Shown: piece by piece, positions 1-9,760 of the stretch
How positions within the stretch are numbered: the stretch's first letter is position 1
Layout: each line of letters starts with the position of its first letter
Assembly (NCBI RefSeq): GCF_028389875.1
Contig: NW_026907675.1
Span: 2,356,001-2,420,000, forward strand
DNA from: Rhea pennata
Lineage: Eukaryota > Chordata > Aves > Rheiformes > Rheidae
Length of the DNA: 64,000 nt
Direction: 5' to 3'
The notes under the pieces: generated by a model
What the model was told of the DNA's origin: nothing
What the model saw: the letters and a program-made list of their open reading frames with translations, nothing else
Databases searched by the model: none
Made by a program: the position numbers and the translations under genes

Positions 1-75
1 TTCTCTTCCCCAGGCTAAACAGGCCCAGCTCTCACAGCCGTTCCTCACAGGAACAGAGACTTTGAGCATCTCTCT
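1..75 (-). mobile_element. CR1 LINE fragment, cut by window edge
   Basis: The first bases read as the reverse complement of the conserved 3' part of avian CR1 (the stretch around 'gctgaacaggcccagctc' in its usual antisense form). It continues beyond the left edge, and its right end is blurred near 75. CR1 is the dominant LINE of birds. Identification is by remembered consensus, not alignment. Confidence 0.6.
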
Positions 76-633
76 CTGCTGGATTCTGACCCACGCTTGC
101 CCACCTTGCGGTCACTCCTGGTAATAGCAGTTGGACAGTGTGCATTTAGAAGTATAGCAACTGGTGCATAGGTGAAAATCCATTCCAAATTATATACTCA
201 GGCAAATGGGGACTATCAAAATGTAAAAGTACCATTGAGACTGATGTTACCTCCTGCCTCCTGGGCACAGAAGTAAGACCATCCTAGCAGGGAACTGTAC
301 TATTTTAACACAGTGAAAAGACCTAAAAAATTAAATCAGTTAATGCGTGCACTGTTCCCAAGTGTGGGTGTCATCTCTGCCACCCTTGAAATCATTCAAA
401 ATGCTGCTCTTAAGTGTCTCAAGAAACCTAAAAGTAGAAGCAAAGTCTTTCTCTCCATTAGCCCTCTAGAATCGCTGGGCTTTAGATTACCTAGTGGCCA
501 CACAGTAGGGAGTGTGTGTGTTGGCATGCACTGTCTAAAAACAAATATTATGCAAACATCATTCAATGACATGTGCGTACCTTCCATCGAGTAGCCAAAG
601 AGCAGTAACTGCTTAATTTCCTAGCAACAGAAC

Positions 634-774
634 TGGTCATGGTTGTGGTCATGGCTACCAGGTCTGGGAGTGTGGACCAGATGTATTTTAATAATTTTAA
701 CATTAATCCTGGCAGTAGGAACGGTGCTTTTCTCTTGTCTCATGCATGGGTCAAATATGCCTCTCCATGTGTAA
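634..774 (+). pseudogene. Endogenous retrovirus env remnant (C-terminal end of the transmembrane subunit)
   Basis: An open stretch of 46 codons ends in TAA at 772-774. It begins with a Trp-rich juxtamembrane segment, then a hydrophobic run of about 20 residues rich in Ile/Leu, then a short polar tail. This is the layout of a retroviral TM subunit C-terminus. The same frame is closed upstream by TAG at 622-624, so the gene is decayed. About 60 bases downstream lie a purine-rich tract and an LTR-like sequence, the expected order for the 3' end of a provirus. The genus is not determinable here; nothing suggests an intact virus. Confidence 0.55.
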
Positions 775-820
775 GGAGATATCGGTGTAGACCAGCGTAA
801 TATTGCAGGGTGGTATGCAT

Positions 821-1318
821 GAAATGAAAGGAGGGAATGTTAAGGGAATTTCCACTGTCCTCTAGTTTAGCAGAAAAAAGAACATGGAAGCTCATGTACC
901 CTGCAAGCAGAACATCTTATCTGACTTCGCCTTAGGCCTGTTCTTGTACAAAGTTGAAGATCTGCAAAGAAGCCAGGTTAATCCAGCCAGCAGTACAAAA
1001 GTTGTTCCAAGGTACCAGCAGAAGAGGTACAAAATCAGCTCATGAAGAAGATGGACCATAGGAGGCTGTCACGGAACTCTCTTGTACTGTAACACAGCAA
1101 GAGGATGGGTAGAAGTAAAAATTGTGGATCGATCTGGCTGGTTGTGTAAATTAAAGTATTGAACATGTAACAATTAACTATTGCTTAAAAGTTGTAACAA
1201 AAAGCTGCTTGCGGCCCCTTCTTGTGCTGCCAGCCAAGAGGCAGTTTATTGCTAGCAATAAAAACTAAAAAAACTTAAAAATCTGACTCCAGCTGCTCAT
1301 TACTGGTGCCTGTGAATG
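821..1318 (+). mobile_element. 3' LTR of an endogenous retrovirus with polypurine tract
   Basis: A purine tract (821-837, ending gaaaggagggaa) directly precedes TGTTAAGG at 838, the usual PPT/LTR junction. AATAAA at 1257-1262 would be the LTR polyadenylation signal, and the sequence stays LTR-like to about 1300-1318. The right end is not certain: no clear CA terminus or target duplication was found. The env remnant at 634-774 supports the reading. Confidence 0.5.
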
Positions 1319-2019
1319 CACAAACGAGAACAGGTAATTTTGACACCATAACCCACTTCCTGCTCACACAGTACCTCTGCCCTTCAACAGTTTTCATCCC
1401 CTGCCCAGCAGTTTTGCGGCCTCATGTCCGAGCAGGACCTCTGGCTCACGTGTTCCTATTCCCATCATGTTCATTTTCTCTCTTTCCCACCCAGGCCCCT
1501 CAGACTTCTCTTGGCTCTCCCACTGGTGGGATCTGTGAGTGGAAGACCGTTTTCCCGACCTCCGGACGTCTCTCCTGCCTTGTGGTGACACATTCACTTC
1601 AGTGCAGGAGCAGGACCTGCACAAACCTCCCAGCTCGCCAGGCTCGAGCAATGCACTTGTGGGTGAAAAGGCTCCCTGCACTTGTGAATAGGGGGCTCTC
1701 TGGTTTGACAAGGAACTCTGCTCGGGAAGATCTAACAGCTGAGTAGGAAGGCTGAAAGCGATGTAGGAAAAAAACAGGCTTGGGGGAAATGTGAGGAAAG
1801 GTTATTGAAATTCTTTTTTACTCAGCAATATTGCCTGCCTCCTGGAGGCTGGGTTACAAAAAGCACTTAAGGTGCGCCTTACTCTGCTTCTTTACTGGCA
1901 CGTCCTTTCCAAAGTCTATCAGCAGGTGTTACGTAGTTAAGCCTTGTTCTTGGCGCATACTCACTGTTAAAAGGTATGGCCTTCTCCTAGAGCAGGCAGC
2001 AGATTGCTGAGCACATCAC
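1319..2019. other. No supported gene
   Basis: Mixed-composition sequence. Short open frames on both strands lack splice context or recognisable residues. Nothing specific is seen. Confidence 0.5.
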
Positions 2020-2238
2020 CTTTTCTATTCTGATTACAACACCCTGGGGTGAATTCGGGGCTGAATTTCTGTACTTGCGCACAGCTGTACAGGGATCCTT
2101 CACAATGTCTCCTGCCCCTCCCTGCCCCAGCTGTGTCCTGATCCAGTTGAGCAGTCCAAAGGACTTGGAAGGATAACCATTTTCCCTTTCTGAAAAGGAA
2201 AACTTAATGGCAGCCCCGATGAGGACACCTCCGGGAGG
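2020..2238 (-). CDS. Exon-like segment, unrecognised protein
   Basis: On the minus strand a pyrimidine-rich acceptor (ctcccag, just above 2238) opens a 219-nt frame of 73 codons without a stop. It ends at AGAAAAG|gtgatg (2020). A second acceptor (ccttttcag|AAAG at 2189) could give a shorter exon. The peptide is mixed in composition with an aromatic stretch and basic residues; I do not recognise it. A decayed relative of its first 70 bases lies at about 4105-4180 in the same orientation, so this part of a minus-strand gene was probably duplicated. It may belong with the exons at 4689-8125. Confidence 0.3.
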
Positions 2239-2239
2239 C

Positions 2240-3546
2240 TGGGAGATCAACAGTGTTAGGACCAGCACCCAGCACAAGGCATACACTTTACTAGGGCTAA
2301 AATATAATCAGTCAGGGTTATAGAAGGCTCTCTCTTCTGCCCTGTGTCATCTTCCAAGAAAGAGAAGAAAGAGCATCCTGAGCAGCCACAAATGAAACCC
2401 AAGAGTTTCCCAAAGCATCTCCTGGCTGTGTCTTCACTGGCCTCTTGATGTGCTGGGAACCTTCTTGTGCCTCCCCTGCTCACGGGAAATGCTCTTTTCT
2501 GCTACCAGGAACTGACCCGGGAAACCCAGAGGGAAAAGGGAAAATTCCCCTCCTCACAACAGATGAGAGTGTGCAGGGTTGTTCAATTCAGCACTGCCTA
2601 CAAGAGCACAGGACATGTAGTTCAGACTTCTCCCTGCTGCTCAGTCCCAATGTTCAAAAAAAGAAAAAAATCCTCACAAGTCCAGAAGTACCTACAATGG
2701 CTGGATTTGTTTTATTCAAAGTTGAAAAATACCAACTGCCAACAACAGCATGGCAATGAGGTGGCCAGGGGGTTTACAGTGACGCACTGCTAATCTGTTC
2801 TGCACCATGCACACGGGCTCAATCAACATCCTCATCAAAGATGCTCCTGTTCCTGACTCAAGACCAGCCCGGAAGGAGTCTTTGGGGGCAGTGGGTGGTC
2901 TGCAGTCACTGTCCCCACAGGCAAGCATTTTCAAGGTCATTCTCAAAGCTGCCCAAGCAATCACCTGCTTCTCCCCACTCCTCTCACTTGAGCTCAGTCA
3001 CAACAAAAGCCAAACATCTCTGGAGGGTACATCCCTGGGTTGGCAGACCTGCTGGTGCCTGGGACATGCATGCTGCTATGGGACATCCTTTCTGGACCAC
3101 ATGGGATGGCCAGAGAAGCTGAAGAGCAGCACGGAGGATGCATGTGTGTCTTGTTGAAGCTGAGCTGAGCTGAGCTGAGCCATCCCCCTCCCTGATACAA
3201 AGGACAGACAAGGACCAGCATGTATCCATTTTGAGTGGTCATGTCTGTACATCTCCCTCCTGAATGGGGAGAAGGGAGGGTGCAGTGCTGTGGGGCAGCC
3301 AAAGAGGCCAGTTGAGTCCCTGCTCCTGTGACTGTGTGGGAATGTGGGAGCGCTTCAGAGCTCTGCCTGCTGTGCAGACAGCTCTGCCAGAGACCCCTGT
3401 GGCAGCGTTAGACCTTTATCTGCCCGGAGCACAACCTCAGCTGAGTGGGCAGTGCTCTTCCGCCAGTCTATGCTCGATCCTTGGCCTGACTTTTTGGCCG
3501 GAGAGAAGCTGAGACTGGAGACGGAGCAGGATGTCCTGTGTCACAG
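2240..3546. other. No supported gene
   Basis: Many short overlapping frames, none with paired splice sites. A small (TGAGC)n run lies at about 3158-3180. Nothing else stands out. Confidence 0.45.
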
Positions 3547-3701
3547 ATGTAGCTGAGCTCCTGCTGGGACAGCAGGGTTCAGCAGCAGCAAGAGCTGCTG
3601 AGGGGTTGCAGCAGCAGAACTTCTTCCCCTGTGCAGAGACAGGAGCTGCAAGGTGCTGCAGTTGGGCTGGCCCTGGCAGCCTGATGGATGAGAACATTTG
3701 G
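3547..3701 (+). CDS. Exon-like segment, unrecognised (Gln/Ala-rich)
   Basis: The acceptor gtcctgtgtcacag precedes a 155-nt open segment (two bases plus 51 codons) that ends at a strong donor TTTGG|gtaagg. The peptide is Gln/Ala-rich in the middle. It lies on the strand opposite to most other exon candidates nearby, so it may be fortuitous or belong to another gene. Confidence 0.22.
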
Positions 3702-4688
3702 GTAAGGAAACTGGGAGGGGGCGGGGGGATGCAGACATTTGTGCCGTGAGCTGGCACAGAGAACAAAAAGTTCAGGAGATGTAGAAAGACCCAGTACATT
3801 TGTAGAGCAAAACTGAGTACCAGTCTCTGATCTGAGGCTCCTGTGAAGCCAAGGTTTTACAGTCAGGTTTCACCCTGCCTGCTACATCCCAGGGGAGCCA
3901 CTGCGATTCTGCTGTGCCTTGGGCCCTTTCAGCAGGAAGGAGCTGATGCAGAGGAACATTCATTAGGGGTCCCAGGCAGATCTCTCTGTGCTCTTTCTCT
4001 TCCACAACACAGCCTGCTTTTTCTTTCCCTTTTACACCTCTCATTCCAAGCACCAGCTCCAAGAAATCTTTGGGGAATAAATCACAGCCAGGGATTCTAC
4101 ATTTTTAAGCATTTGCCCTTCCAAAAAGGAAACCTTAATGGCAGCCCTACAGAGGACACCTCAGGGAGGCTGGGTCCAAAGAGATCCATCCTTTCATGGC
4201 CTCCAGCACTTCACCTCAAGTCTTCAGCAGCTGCCACTGGCTTGGGAACAAGCGTCTCTCCTGGTTTAAACAATGTCGTGCTTTATAAGAAACACCCTAG
4301 CAGAAACCTGAGCCCTTTGAAGGGACATCCCTAACAAGGAGAGGTGCCTGTGGAAAACAACATCGTGATACAGACCTCTGGAAAACATCCTCACAGGCTG
4401 ATAACTGGAACCACCCAATCAGTGGTCTAGGTGCCTTCAGGGTGTCTCCAGGCTGCTAAGGGCATTGCAGCATCAGCTGTGGCCCCCTGAAAAAACACAG
4501 TATGCAGTTATACAAAGATACACAGGCTTGGAGTGACTGGGTTCAGCTACTGTCAACAGAGGCTCTTTTTCTGCAGAATCCAATGACATGCATGTACCTG
4601 AGAAAGAGTCATCACTAGGATCGGAGCTGCTCCAGCCTCTAGGGTGAAGCGAAAAATCTGAAATATCACCATTACAACACAGGGTGTC

Positions 4689-4830
4689 CTAATTCACTAG
4701 CAGTGGACTAAGACTACTCTTCAAGTCCTCATTTTCCATGGCAATGTCAGCCTCCTGCTTTCCTCGGCCTGAATTTGCTCTGCCCTCTTCCCTTTTACAG
4801 ACAGTGTTGGTGACAGGCCTAACTGGTTCC
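4689..4830 (-). CDS. Probable terminal coding exon, unrecognised protein
   Basis: On the minus strand a good acceptor (ttttattctatcag, above 4830) opens one base plus 46 codons, then TAG at 4689-4691. The peptide is hydrophilic with Lys/Arg/Glu clusters, typical of a nuclear-protein tail. It begins with Glu-Pro-Val and ends Leu-Leu-Val-Asn. I cannot assign a family. Its entry phase does not fit directly onto the exon at 5864-6030, so at least one exon would be missing between them. Confidence 0.33.
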
Positions 4831-5034
4831 CTGATAGAATAAAAGCAAGCTTCAGCACAGCGTATTTGTTGGTATGAATCACGAGGCCAATTAAAAAACT
4901 TGAGAGCAGAAATCTCAACAGGACTGCTGACAGCTCACTTTGCATTCCACAGCACTAGAGCTCTGAATTGCTAAGAGCAGCCATCCACCAATACATGGGG
5001 AAAATAACGCAGTTTACCCTTCTCTCTTCTTCAG

Positions 5035-5121
5035 CAGCAAAGGGACTACTACCACCAAGATTACCCTCGCCACTACCACACCGGAGATGACTTCAGAAGC
5101 TATTACAATGCGTTTGTGTAG
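5035..5121 (+). CDS. Exon-like segment ending in a Tyr/His-rich tail
   Basis: The acceptor ctcttcttcag is followed by 28 open codons and TAG at 5119-5121. The residues are strikingly rich in Tyr, His, Asp and Arg (repeated D-Y-Y/H-Y pairs). Such a composition is rare by chance and resembles the C-terminal tails of RNA-binding or ER-exit scaffold proteins, but no family is claimed. It lies on the plus strand within a cluster of minus-strand exon candidates. Confidence 0.33.
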   Translation, partial: QQRDYYHQDYPRHYHTGDDFRSYYNAFV

Positions 5122-5863
5122 ATCTTTATGAGCTGAAGCCTCCGCTTTCTTCTTCTTACCCCACCTGGAGGAGAAATACTACCATTCTGCACACTAGAGT
5201 GGCAGACTCTGCATTACTCCTCACCTAATGGTGCCTCCAGATTTCCCAGGCAAGCTGAGGAGTTAACATGTCTGCCTGAGAGAAAACCCTGCAGCTGCAA
5301 CGTTTTCTAGGTTCCACGAGGAACAGTGGGAACTCCCAGCTCCCTGCCAAGGAAGGCACTCCCAGCTCAGCACCCTAAGCCCAGCTCACAGAGGCAGGCT
5401 CTCTTGTGCTCCTGCTCTCTTGCTCAGGGACATTGGGGGCCCTGGCTGCAGAGAGGCACAGTTGCAGCTGGAACAGTACCAGCTGCACTTCCCAGCCCAG
5501 CAGTCGCTGTGTGCTCTGGCTTCCCTAACACACAGGCATCACCTCACCTTCCTCCTCTCACAGCTCTTCCAGGGAACACTTGAATGCATCCAGGTTCCAG
5601 CACTGCTCTCTGGGGACTTTTGCATCCCCTCACAGCACCAAAGGCATGCAGCTAAGTGCGGGAAGCCCAGAAATAATCGTTACACCTACAAGCTGGTCCT
5701 CTAGCCTTGGCCAACAGAAAAATGCCCTTTAGGTCTCAGAGGCTCCCCTGAAAATGTATGTGAGGATCAAGAGAGACACGTATCGTGGGCTTTCACCACT
5801 ATATTCCTCCTACAAGCAGCACCATTGCTGCACTCACAGAATCTTCCAAAATGTGCACACTAC

Positions 5864-6030
5864 CTTTCCGTCAAGAGCAGGCTGCTCTACTAGACTCAGG
5901 AGAGAACTAGAATTCACACGGTGCTTTCCGAGGTTCGATTTGATGAGACCAAAGCGACACACCTGGGATTCAGAATTAAAAGCACCAAACACAACAGGAG
6001 TCTTGCATAGGGTCTCCTTCTCCTGTCTCA
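5864..6030 (-). CDS. Exon-like segment, unrecognised protein
   Basis: On the minus strand the acceptor ccctcatgtgcag (above 6030) opens a 167-nt segment, and the donor GACGGAAAG|gtagtg closes it at 5864. The frame is open throughout. It needs one base from the preceding exon, which is exactly what the candidate at 6230-6335 leaves, giving a Val codon across the junction. The peptide is mixed with a Ser-rich stretch; no domain is recognised. The phase match makes a real two-exon relationship more likely than either exon alone. Confidence 0.4.
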
Positions 6031-6229
6031 CTGCACATGAGGGTCCCCTTGCAGTTACACAGACTGCAACAACATCTGCCCCAGTAAATCACAAACAGCA
6101 ATAATCACCACATACCAGAGATGAAAGGCTGCTCCAAACAACCACTGCTGGCCGGTCTTCCTATCTCCTAAGGAAGGAGCCCAGAGGCACACAGAGGTAT
6201 TACACCAGCTGACAAGGGACAGCAATTAC

Positions 6230-6335
6230 CTGGCATCCCTCTTCCTTCCATAGGCTTGGCTCCTCTATCAGAGACAAACTCTGTGACTGCCTCCTTCCCA
6301 AAACATCTCCTCTTCCACAGTCTCATTATCTGTCC
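6230..6335 (-). CDS. Exon-like segment upstream of 5864-6030
   Basis: A long pyrimidine tract with acceptor ctttctttctaaag precedes 35 open codons plus one base on the minus strand, ending at donor ATGCCAG|gtaatt (6230). Entry phase is 0 and exit phase is 1, matching the next candidate exon downstream on this strand. The peptide is basic (Lys/Arg-Trp-rich at the start). A short similarity (GGAGATG..TTTGGGAA) recurs on the minus strand near 2420. Family unknown. Confidence 0.38.
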
Positions 6336-6676
6336 CTTTAGAAAGAAAGAAAGGAAAGGTGAAAGCAAGGGAAGTCTTTAGAAAGCAAGGAACTGTGAGC
6401 AGACCTAACTGGGACCTCATCAGGAACACAGTATCTTCAGGAGGCAGTACTTCCCAAAGGGCTTGAAGACCAAAACTTCTGTCCTTGGTGGTCCAGCTAG
6501 CCCACTAGCCCAAACAATGTTTCATGTGCGGAGAAAAAGGTAAGGGCACAACATCTTCCAAGAAACTGGTGCAGACAGCAAAACCAGACAGGCTGGATGA
6601 TGAGAAACTTGCATGTGCTCTTCCTGCTCACATGCCAATTTTTGGCATTTTGGTGGGGGCAATGTAAGAGGACACT

Positions 6677-6812
6677 GAATCATAGAATGGTAAAGTTGGA
6701 AGGAACCTCTGGAGGTCATCTATTCCAACCCTCAGCACAGCCCATACAGGGATTGAACCCGCGACCTTGGCATTAGCAGCACCACACTCTAAACAACTGA
6801 GCTAAACCTTCC
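6677..6812 (-). mobile_element. TguSINE1-type SINE (tRNA-Ile head, CR1 tail)
   Basis: On the minus strand the element starts near 6812 with a tRNA-Ile-like head: A box tagctcagttg, anticodon-region remnant, B box gcgggttcaatccc. It runs into the conserved CR1 3' end (gatgacctccagaggttcc) and ends at 6677 with the CR1-type terminal repeat (attctatgattc). This composite is the passerine TguSINE1 design and is the best clue to the host. The tRNA part carries changes and lacks a normal 3' acceptor half, so it is not a tRNA gene. Confidence 0.8.
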
Positions 6813-7097
6813 CCCCAAGGATTCACATCACAGAGGACAGGAAAAAAGGGGCAGGCGTTTCAGCTAGGAACAAATTCCTTCTGAGAAGCAAGTCCCATCA
6901 TGCCAGGGAGCTTAACAGAAATTCCCCCTGCACTATTTTCCTCACAGCTTCTGAAAATCCCACAGAATATTCAGATGCTTTATCTAGGAAGCTTCTCTCT
7001 GAGGATCTTCAGAGAAAGTAGTAAGTTACATTTCAAAGAATACAACACGAAAACAGAAAGGTTTCTTTGTGCATGGAAATCCATGGAGACCATTAAC

Positions 7098-7170
7098 CCA
7101 CAGGATCCCTCCCAGGCTTTGAATTCAGGAGCCACCTGAGAGGCAGGGTCACAAGTGTCTACAGGCACAT
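7098..7170 (-). CDS. Exon-like cassette C, related to the 72-nt exon pair
   Basis: On the minus strand the acceptor tatttggttgtag precedes ATGTGCCTGTAG and about 73 nt of open frame, to a donor-like GG|gttaat at 7098. The start (Asp-Val-Pro-Val-Asp after splicing) and length resemble cassettes A and B at 8054-8125 and 7847-7918, but the remainder has diverged. Another partly similar stretch (Val-Pro-Val) lies near 7340-7270. Weak donor; may be a dead exon. Confidence 0.25.
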
Positions 7171-7846
7171 CTACAACCAAATACAAATGAGAAGGTACCA
7201 GTGTTTTTTTTCCAATATGATACAAACTGCAGGGAAGGCGAGTGGATCATGTCACTCCACAGGATGTACATGTGGGTCTAGATTCTCAAAGCTGCAGAGT
7301 GGGGCAGGTGCCCTTTCAACTGGAACCGGCACCTCCCCAAATCCTGCATTGATGCAGGATTTTACATCCCTCAAAGACCAGCTGTACCAACAGCCTGGCC
7401 CTTGGTGCAATGTCCCTGACAAGGAGGTCTCTAATGGGACACCAAAGAAGCCACAGCTGGAGAGGCAGCATTTTGCCCCAGCACACAAAACAGACCCTTT
7501 ACACTTGCCTTGTACAAGAGCCCGTTGTACAATTGGTATGAATCTGGGCTTCATACCAAAGATGTTTGCTGGGTAGCCTGGATTCATCTGGAGGGCAGAC
7601 AACTATTACAAGAGAAAAGACGATTTGTGCCAGTATTGAATAGCCACACCTCACCTGTGCGATTCAGACCTCTCTCCAAAACCTCAGCTAGCTGAGAATC
7701 TGCAGAAGCCTCCCTCCAGCCATATCTGCAACTGGAGAAGAGATTTCCTTCACTTACGTATTCAGATAGATGGCTTTGGAGTCACAAAAGTGATCCCATA
7801 ACATCACAAGCTGCTTCATTCAGGAAAAAAAGTATTAACTACTTGC

Positions 7847-7918
7847 CTGTAGCGTTCTGCAGAGAGGCCAAAACCTCATCCAGACGAAAGGCTGGGAAAG
7901 CTTCACCTACAGGCGCAT
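7847..7918 (-). CDS. Exon cassette B (72 nt), unrecognised
   Basis: On the minus strand the acceptor ctctctgattgcag is followed by 72 open nt. The donor is CTACAG|gcaagt, a GC-AG type that is rare but matches its strict consensus. Entry and exit are both phase 1. The peptide (Asp-Ala-Pro-Val-Gly..., then Arg-Leu-Asp-Glu-Val and Leu-Gln) aligns position by position with cassette A, which has the same length and phase. Equal length, phase and sequence mean tandem exon duplication. Function unknown. Confidence 0.42.
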
Positions 7919-7924
7919 CTGCAA

Positions 7925-8062
7925 TCAGAGAGGAGATTGGTTTTGCTTCTCTGTCATGGCAGACGTCTTTTGAGCTACCATCCAGATTACAGCACGGAAA
8001 AGAATGTTTAAAAAAATCTTGTCCCTGGCAGCAAATAAAACCTGACTCCTTACCCCTGGGGT
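7925..8062 (-). repeat. Single-copy relative of the V-block exon region
   Basis: This segment matches about 130 bases at 24846-24978 and its inverted copy near 41590-41720, including ggtaaggagtcag, the poly-T stretch and the reading around Met-Thr-Glu-Lys-Gln-Asn. Here it is the intron between cassettes A and B, and the position of the ATG used in the V copies is ACG. It links the non-duplicated left region to the amplicons. Confidence 0.6.
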
Positions 8063-8125
8063 CCTGCAGAGGCTCCCAAACCTCATCCAGCTGAGCAGCC
8101 ACATGTGCAGCATCCACAGGCACAT
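8054..8125 (-). CDS. Exon cassette A (72 nt), unrecognised
   Basis: On the minus strand the acceptor ggggcttacag is followed by 72 open nt closing at the strong donor CCAGGG|gtaagg. It is phase 1 in and out. The peptide starts Asp-Val-Pro-Val-Asp and contains Gln-Leu-Asp-Glu-Val then Pro-Leu-Gln, matching cassette B in length, phase and residues. Joining A to B keeps the frame. The open frame continues upstream to about 8375 in Gly/Ala-rich sequence that may be intronic. Confidence 0.42.
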
Positions 8126-8739
8126 CTGTAAGCCCCGAGGCACTGCCAGAGGCTGCTGGAGGGCTGCAGCAGAGCCAGCGACAGCCGTTCCCGTCTATGG
8201 CACAGCTCGGGGCAGCAGCAGGATTGCAGGCAAAGCCAGTGCTGGGCTTGGCCAAGCTTTCCTCTTCCAGCCTCTTCAGGCTGTCTCCTGCCGCACCAGC
8301 TCCCAAAAAGGCCCCGTGGGCCCCATGTCCCCTCCTGCCCTGCACCTCCACACTACCTTCCCACCACCTGCTCACTGCAGGGGCCTATACTGGCTCCGGC
8401 ACCAGCCCTGGCACCAGCACCAGTGGTGCTGCCAGCCAGGCCAGCGGTGCTGCTGTCTCTGTGCTGTCTGTCCACCCTACCTGCGCCCAGCGCTCCCTGC
8501 ACAGCAGCCTGGGCATCACGGGCACACAGAGACCCTTTCAAAGGTGAGAGAGTGCAGCCTTGCAAGGACCTAGGCTAAAACGTTCAGCTCCCACAGATGC
8601 AGTCTGTGAGGGGCCCACGCACTTCTATGGGCAGAGCTCTGGCAAGGAATCCCTCCCTCGAACCTTGCACGCTGCCTGTAGTTCATCTCCCCCACAACCC
8701 CCCTCCACTAAGCATAGGAGCTGGGGGTCGGGGGGAAGT

Positions 8740-9290
8740 TGTTGTTGAAGACCAAGGCAAAGAAGGCACCGAGGACCTCACCTTTACCTGCCTCTGCTCT
8801 CTATCTCTCCTGCCAGGGAGCTTTCTCTTTCCTAAGGCCATGCCCATGTGCCTGGGCAACACTTCTAAACTCTTCCTCTGTAGCCTTCTCCCTTCTCCCT
8901 GCTCCTATCCCCCACGTGCTGCCTTTTTGCCTTCTAACTGCATCAGGAATTCGCTGTTTACAGCAGTGGTCTCCTGCTGTGCCCGTTCTCCTGAGCACAG
9001 GGCTGCACTCTTCTGGCACTTGGAGGCAGCTGCTTTTAAAGGCTTGCCAGCTTCCCTGCTCTCCTTCCCCCTTCAGAGCTGCCTCCCATGACATGCCCCC
9101 CACCAGCTGCCTCAAGGAGGTGAAGTCTGCTCTCTCAAAGGCCACATCTCTACATTTGTTACTGTCCTTCCCCATTGCCCTCAGCATCTTGAACCTCCAG
9201 GACTGCATGGCGACTACAGGCACCAGCACCTGCCCACCAGCATCCTGGGCTGCATTAGGAGGGCAGTCACCTCCACATGATTCTTCTCCT
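8740..9290 (-). mobile_element. CR1 ORF2 internal fragment, inverted
   Basis: On the minus strand the translation resembles the CR1 ORF2 linker between the endonuclease and the reverse transcriptase, with the pattern A-D-F...L...W-E-A-L-K-G...W..F-K followed later by A-T-E-E-E-F-R. It has stops and is degenerate. It directly abuts a plus-strand CR1 3' piece at 9296, so the two are head to head. Confidence 0.55.
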
Positions 9291-9295
9291 CTCCT

Positions 9296-9760
9296 CAGAC
9301 CCAGTGAGGCCACACCTGGACTACTGTGTGCAGTTCTGCCCTCCCCAGTACAGGAGAGACATGGCCATACTGCAGCAAGTCCAGCAAAGGGTCATGAAGA
9401 TGATTACAGGACTGCAGCATCACATGCAGAGAGGCTGGGAGTGGTCAGCGTGGAGAAAAGAAGTCTCGGGGGGAATCTGATCAATGTGTTTCAACACATT
9501 GGAAGAACAGCGGATGGAGGCCGACTCTTCTCCCTGGGGCCCAGTGACAGGACAAGAGGCAATGGGCACAAACTGGCATCTAGGAAATTCTCTTGAAACA
9601 CAAGGGACAGGTTTTTCACTCAGAGGGGGTAGTCAAACACTGCCCAGGTCACCCAGAGAGGCTGTGGGGTCTCTGTTGTTGGAGATATTGAACACCTGAC
9701 TGAACGCGACCCCAAGCAACCTGCTCTAGCTGACCCCCACCCTCTGCCGTTCCGTGGTTC
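9296..9760 (+). mobile_element. CR1 LINE 3' segment
   Basis: The sequence follows the CR1 ORF2 end and 3' UTR closely: gtgaggccacacctgga at the start, cccagtgacaggacaag in the middle and gcaacctgctctagctgacc near the end. The very 3' tail is decayed. Orientation is plus. Confidence 0.8.

Noticed and set aside
6720..6812. tRNA-Ile gene on the minus strand
   Set aside because: It is the head of a SINE: it runs into a CR1 tail and lacks a proper acceptor stem and 3' half.
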